Below, in pieces: positions 11,871 through 12,620 of a stretch of DNA of 12,620 bases. Positions within the stretch are counted from its first letter, which is position 1. Every line of letters begins with the position of its first letter. The position numbers and the translations under genes are program-made. This stretch comes from Pseudomonadota bacterium (GTDB lineage Bacteria > Pseudomonadota > Gammaproteobacteria > Pseudomonadales > Oleiphilaceae): assembly GCA_023430625.1 (NCBI GenBank), contig JAEZAA010000144.1, forward strand, positions 1 to 12,620, written 5' to 3'. The notes beneath the pieces were generated by a model. That model was not told the origin of the DNA. It made no database searches and worked only from the letters and a program-made list of their open reading frames with translations.

Positions 11871-12039
11871 GGATGATTGGTCACGGCTAGGCGAGTGGTC
11901 CAGTGTAGCGGACACGGAATGCTGAATAAATAGACAGTTGTCCTGGTGCCGGTTTCTTTCAGATCCTGTGCGGAGCTTGATTGTCGGTGGCACCTCTTCA
12001 TAGAGTGTAGTCTGTTTGGACGGCAGCAGAGGCGGCAAC

Positions 12040-12620
12040 GTGAGCACCAAATACCTTGAAGCACTTTTCAACCCAGCGTCCATCGTGGTAATCGGGGCGT
12101 CGGAAAAGCCTTTGAGCCTGGGCGGGATCGTGTTGCGCAACCTGCTGGCATCCGACTACCCCGGCAAGTTGCTGGTGGTCAACCAGAGTGGCTATGAGAG
12201 CGTGCACGGTATTCCCTGCGTACGCAGAGTCACCCGCATGCCGTTTCGCCCGGAGCTTGCGATCATCTGTACGCCGCCGGAAACCGTGCCGAGGCTGGTC
12301 AAGCAACTGGGCCGTCAGGGCCTGAAAGCCGTGGTGGTGATGACCGGCGGTTTGTCGCGTACCCACAGCCTGAGCGGCCGGCCGCTGATGCACTCGGTCG
12401 AGGAAGCGGCGCGGGAAACCGGCATCCGGGTGCTGGGCCCGAATACCATCGGCATCATGGTGCCGTCCCGGCATATCAATGCCACCTATGCTCATATGGG
12501 CGTTCTGCCGGGCAAGATCGCCTTCATCGGCCAATCCGGCACCATTGCCAGTGCCATCATCGACTGGTCCTTCAGCCGGGGTGTGGGCTTCTCTCATGTG
12601 GTGACCCTGGGGGATGGCGT
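12040..12620 (+). CDS. PatZ-like protein lysine acetyltransferase / NDP-forming acyl-CoA synthetase (N-terminal part)
   Basis: 193 codons are visible and run off the right edge. The start is GTG 12040, with AGAGG 7 nt upstream (12028-12032); the peptide opens VSTKYLEALFNPASIVVIGA. Residues about 10-105 form the CoA-binding Rossmann domain (VVIGASEKPLSLGG), then LGPNTIGIM and KIAFIGQSGTIASAIIDW begin the succinyl-CoA-ligase-like domain. The visible part resembles E. coli PatZ/Pka from memory (LEALLRPKSIAVIGAS, LGPNSLGL, KLAFISQS, GFSYFIALGD). PatZ, a fusion of an inactive acyl-CoA synthetase part and a C-terminal GNAT domain, acetylates and inactivates acetyl-CoA synthetase. The GNAT domain would be outside the window, so a plain NDP-forming acetate-CoA ligase is not excluded. 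It is divergent from a lysine deacetylase gene. Confidence 0.82.
   Translation, partial: MSTKYLEALFNPASIVVIGASEKPLSLGGIVLRNLLASDYPGKLLVVNQSGYESVHGIPCVRRVTRMPFRPELAIICTPPETVPRLVKQLGRQGLKAVVVMTGGLSRTHSLSGRPLMHSVEEAARETGIRVLGPNTIGIMVPSRHINATYAHMGVLPGKIAFIGQSGTIASAIIDWSFSRGVGFSHVVTLGDG

Noticed and set aside
10944..12140. 398-aa version of the deacetylase starting at 12140
   Set aside because: The first 90 codons have no family similarity and overlap the start region of the divergent patZ-like gene; MKTALICH at 11870 is the family N-terminus.

Overview
The window comes from a gammaproteobacterium, most likely a marine, polarly flagellated one. The evidence is the flagellin - flaG - fliD - fliS gene order, the Azotobacter/Pseudomonas-type ferredoxin FdxA, the moderately high GC content and the PatZ-type acetyltransferase. 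No ribosomal or taxonomic marker is present, so the genus stays open.

Layout from left to right. The 3' end of a ferredoxin gene (fdxA, 1-183) is followed by a complete 1428-bp IS4-type insertion sequence (206-1633), whose transposase is on the minus strand. Two unusually large flagellin genes are transcribed divergently from a 672-bp control region: flagellin 1 (minus, 1670-4261, 863 aa) and flagellin 2 (plus, 4934-7414, 826 aa). Downstream of flagellin 2 on the plus strand are flaG (7507-7902), a much enlarged fliD (8078-10441, 787 aa) and fliS (10527-10922). Convergent with fliS is a zinc-dependent histone-deacetylase-family gene (10944-11870, minus). Divergent from that is the 5' end of a patZ-like protein lysine acetyltransferase / NDP-forming acyl-CoA synthetase gene (12040 to window end).

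The central block makes the outer part of the flagellum: filament subunits (two flagellins), a filament-length or adhesion-related accessory protein (FlaG), the filament cap (FliD) and the flagellin export chaperone (FliS). Near-consensus sigma-28 (FliA) promoters precede flagellin 2 and fliD. Flagellin 1 has no comparable site; its best candidate is a sigma-54-like element. None of the four exported or chaperone proteins FlaG, FliD, FliS and flagellin, in either flagellin copy, contains a cysteine.

The main unusual features are modular. Both flagellins carry two copies of a roughly 190-residue Flagellin_IN-type repeat, separated by a linker that differs between the two. The linker of flagellin 2 closely resembles two tandem modules inserted in FliD, so filament and cap appear to share a surface domain. 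The IS lies between two half-terminators and lacks a target duplication, which suggests that DNA was lost at the insertion. At the right end, a lysine deacetylase and a lysine acetyltransferase are encoded back to back. I see no CRISPR array, tRNA, phage gene or defence system.
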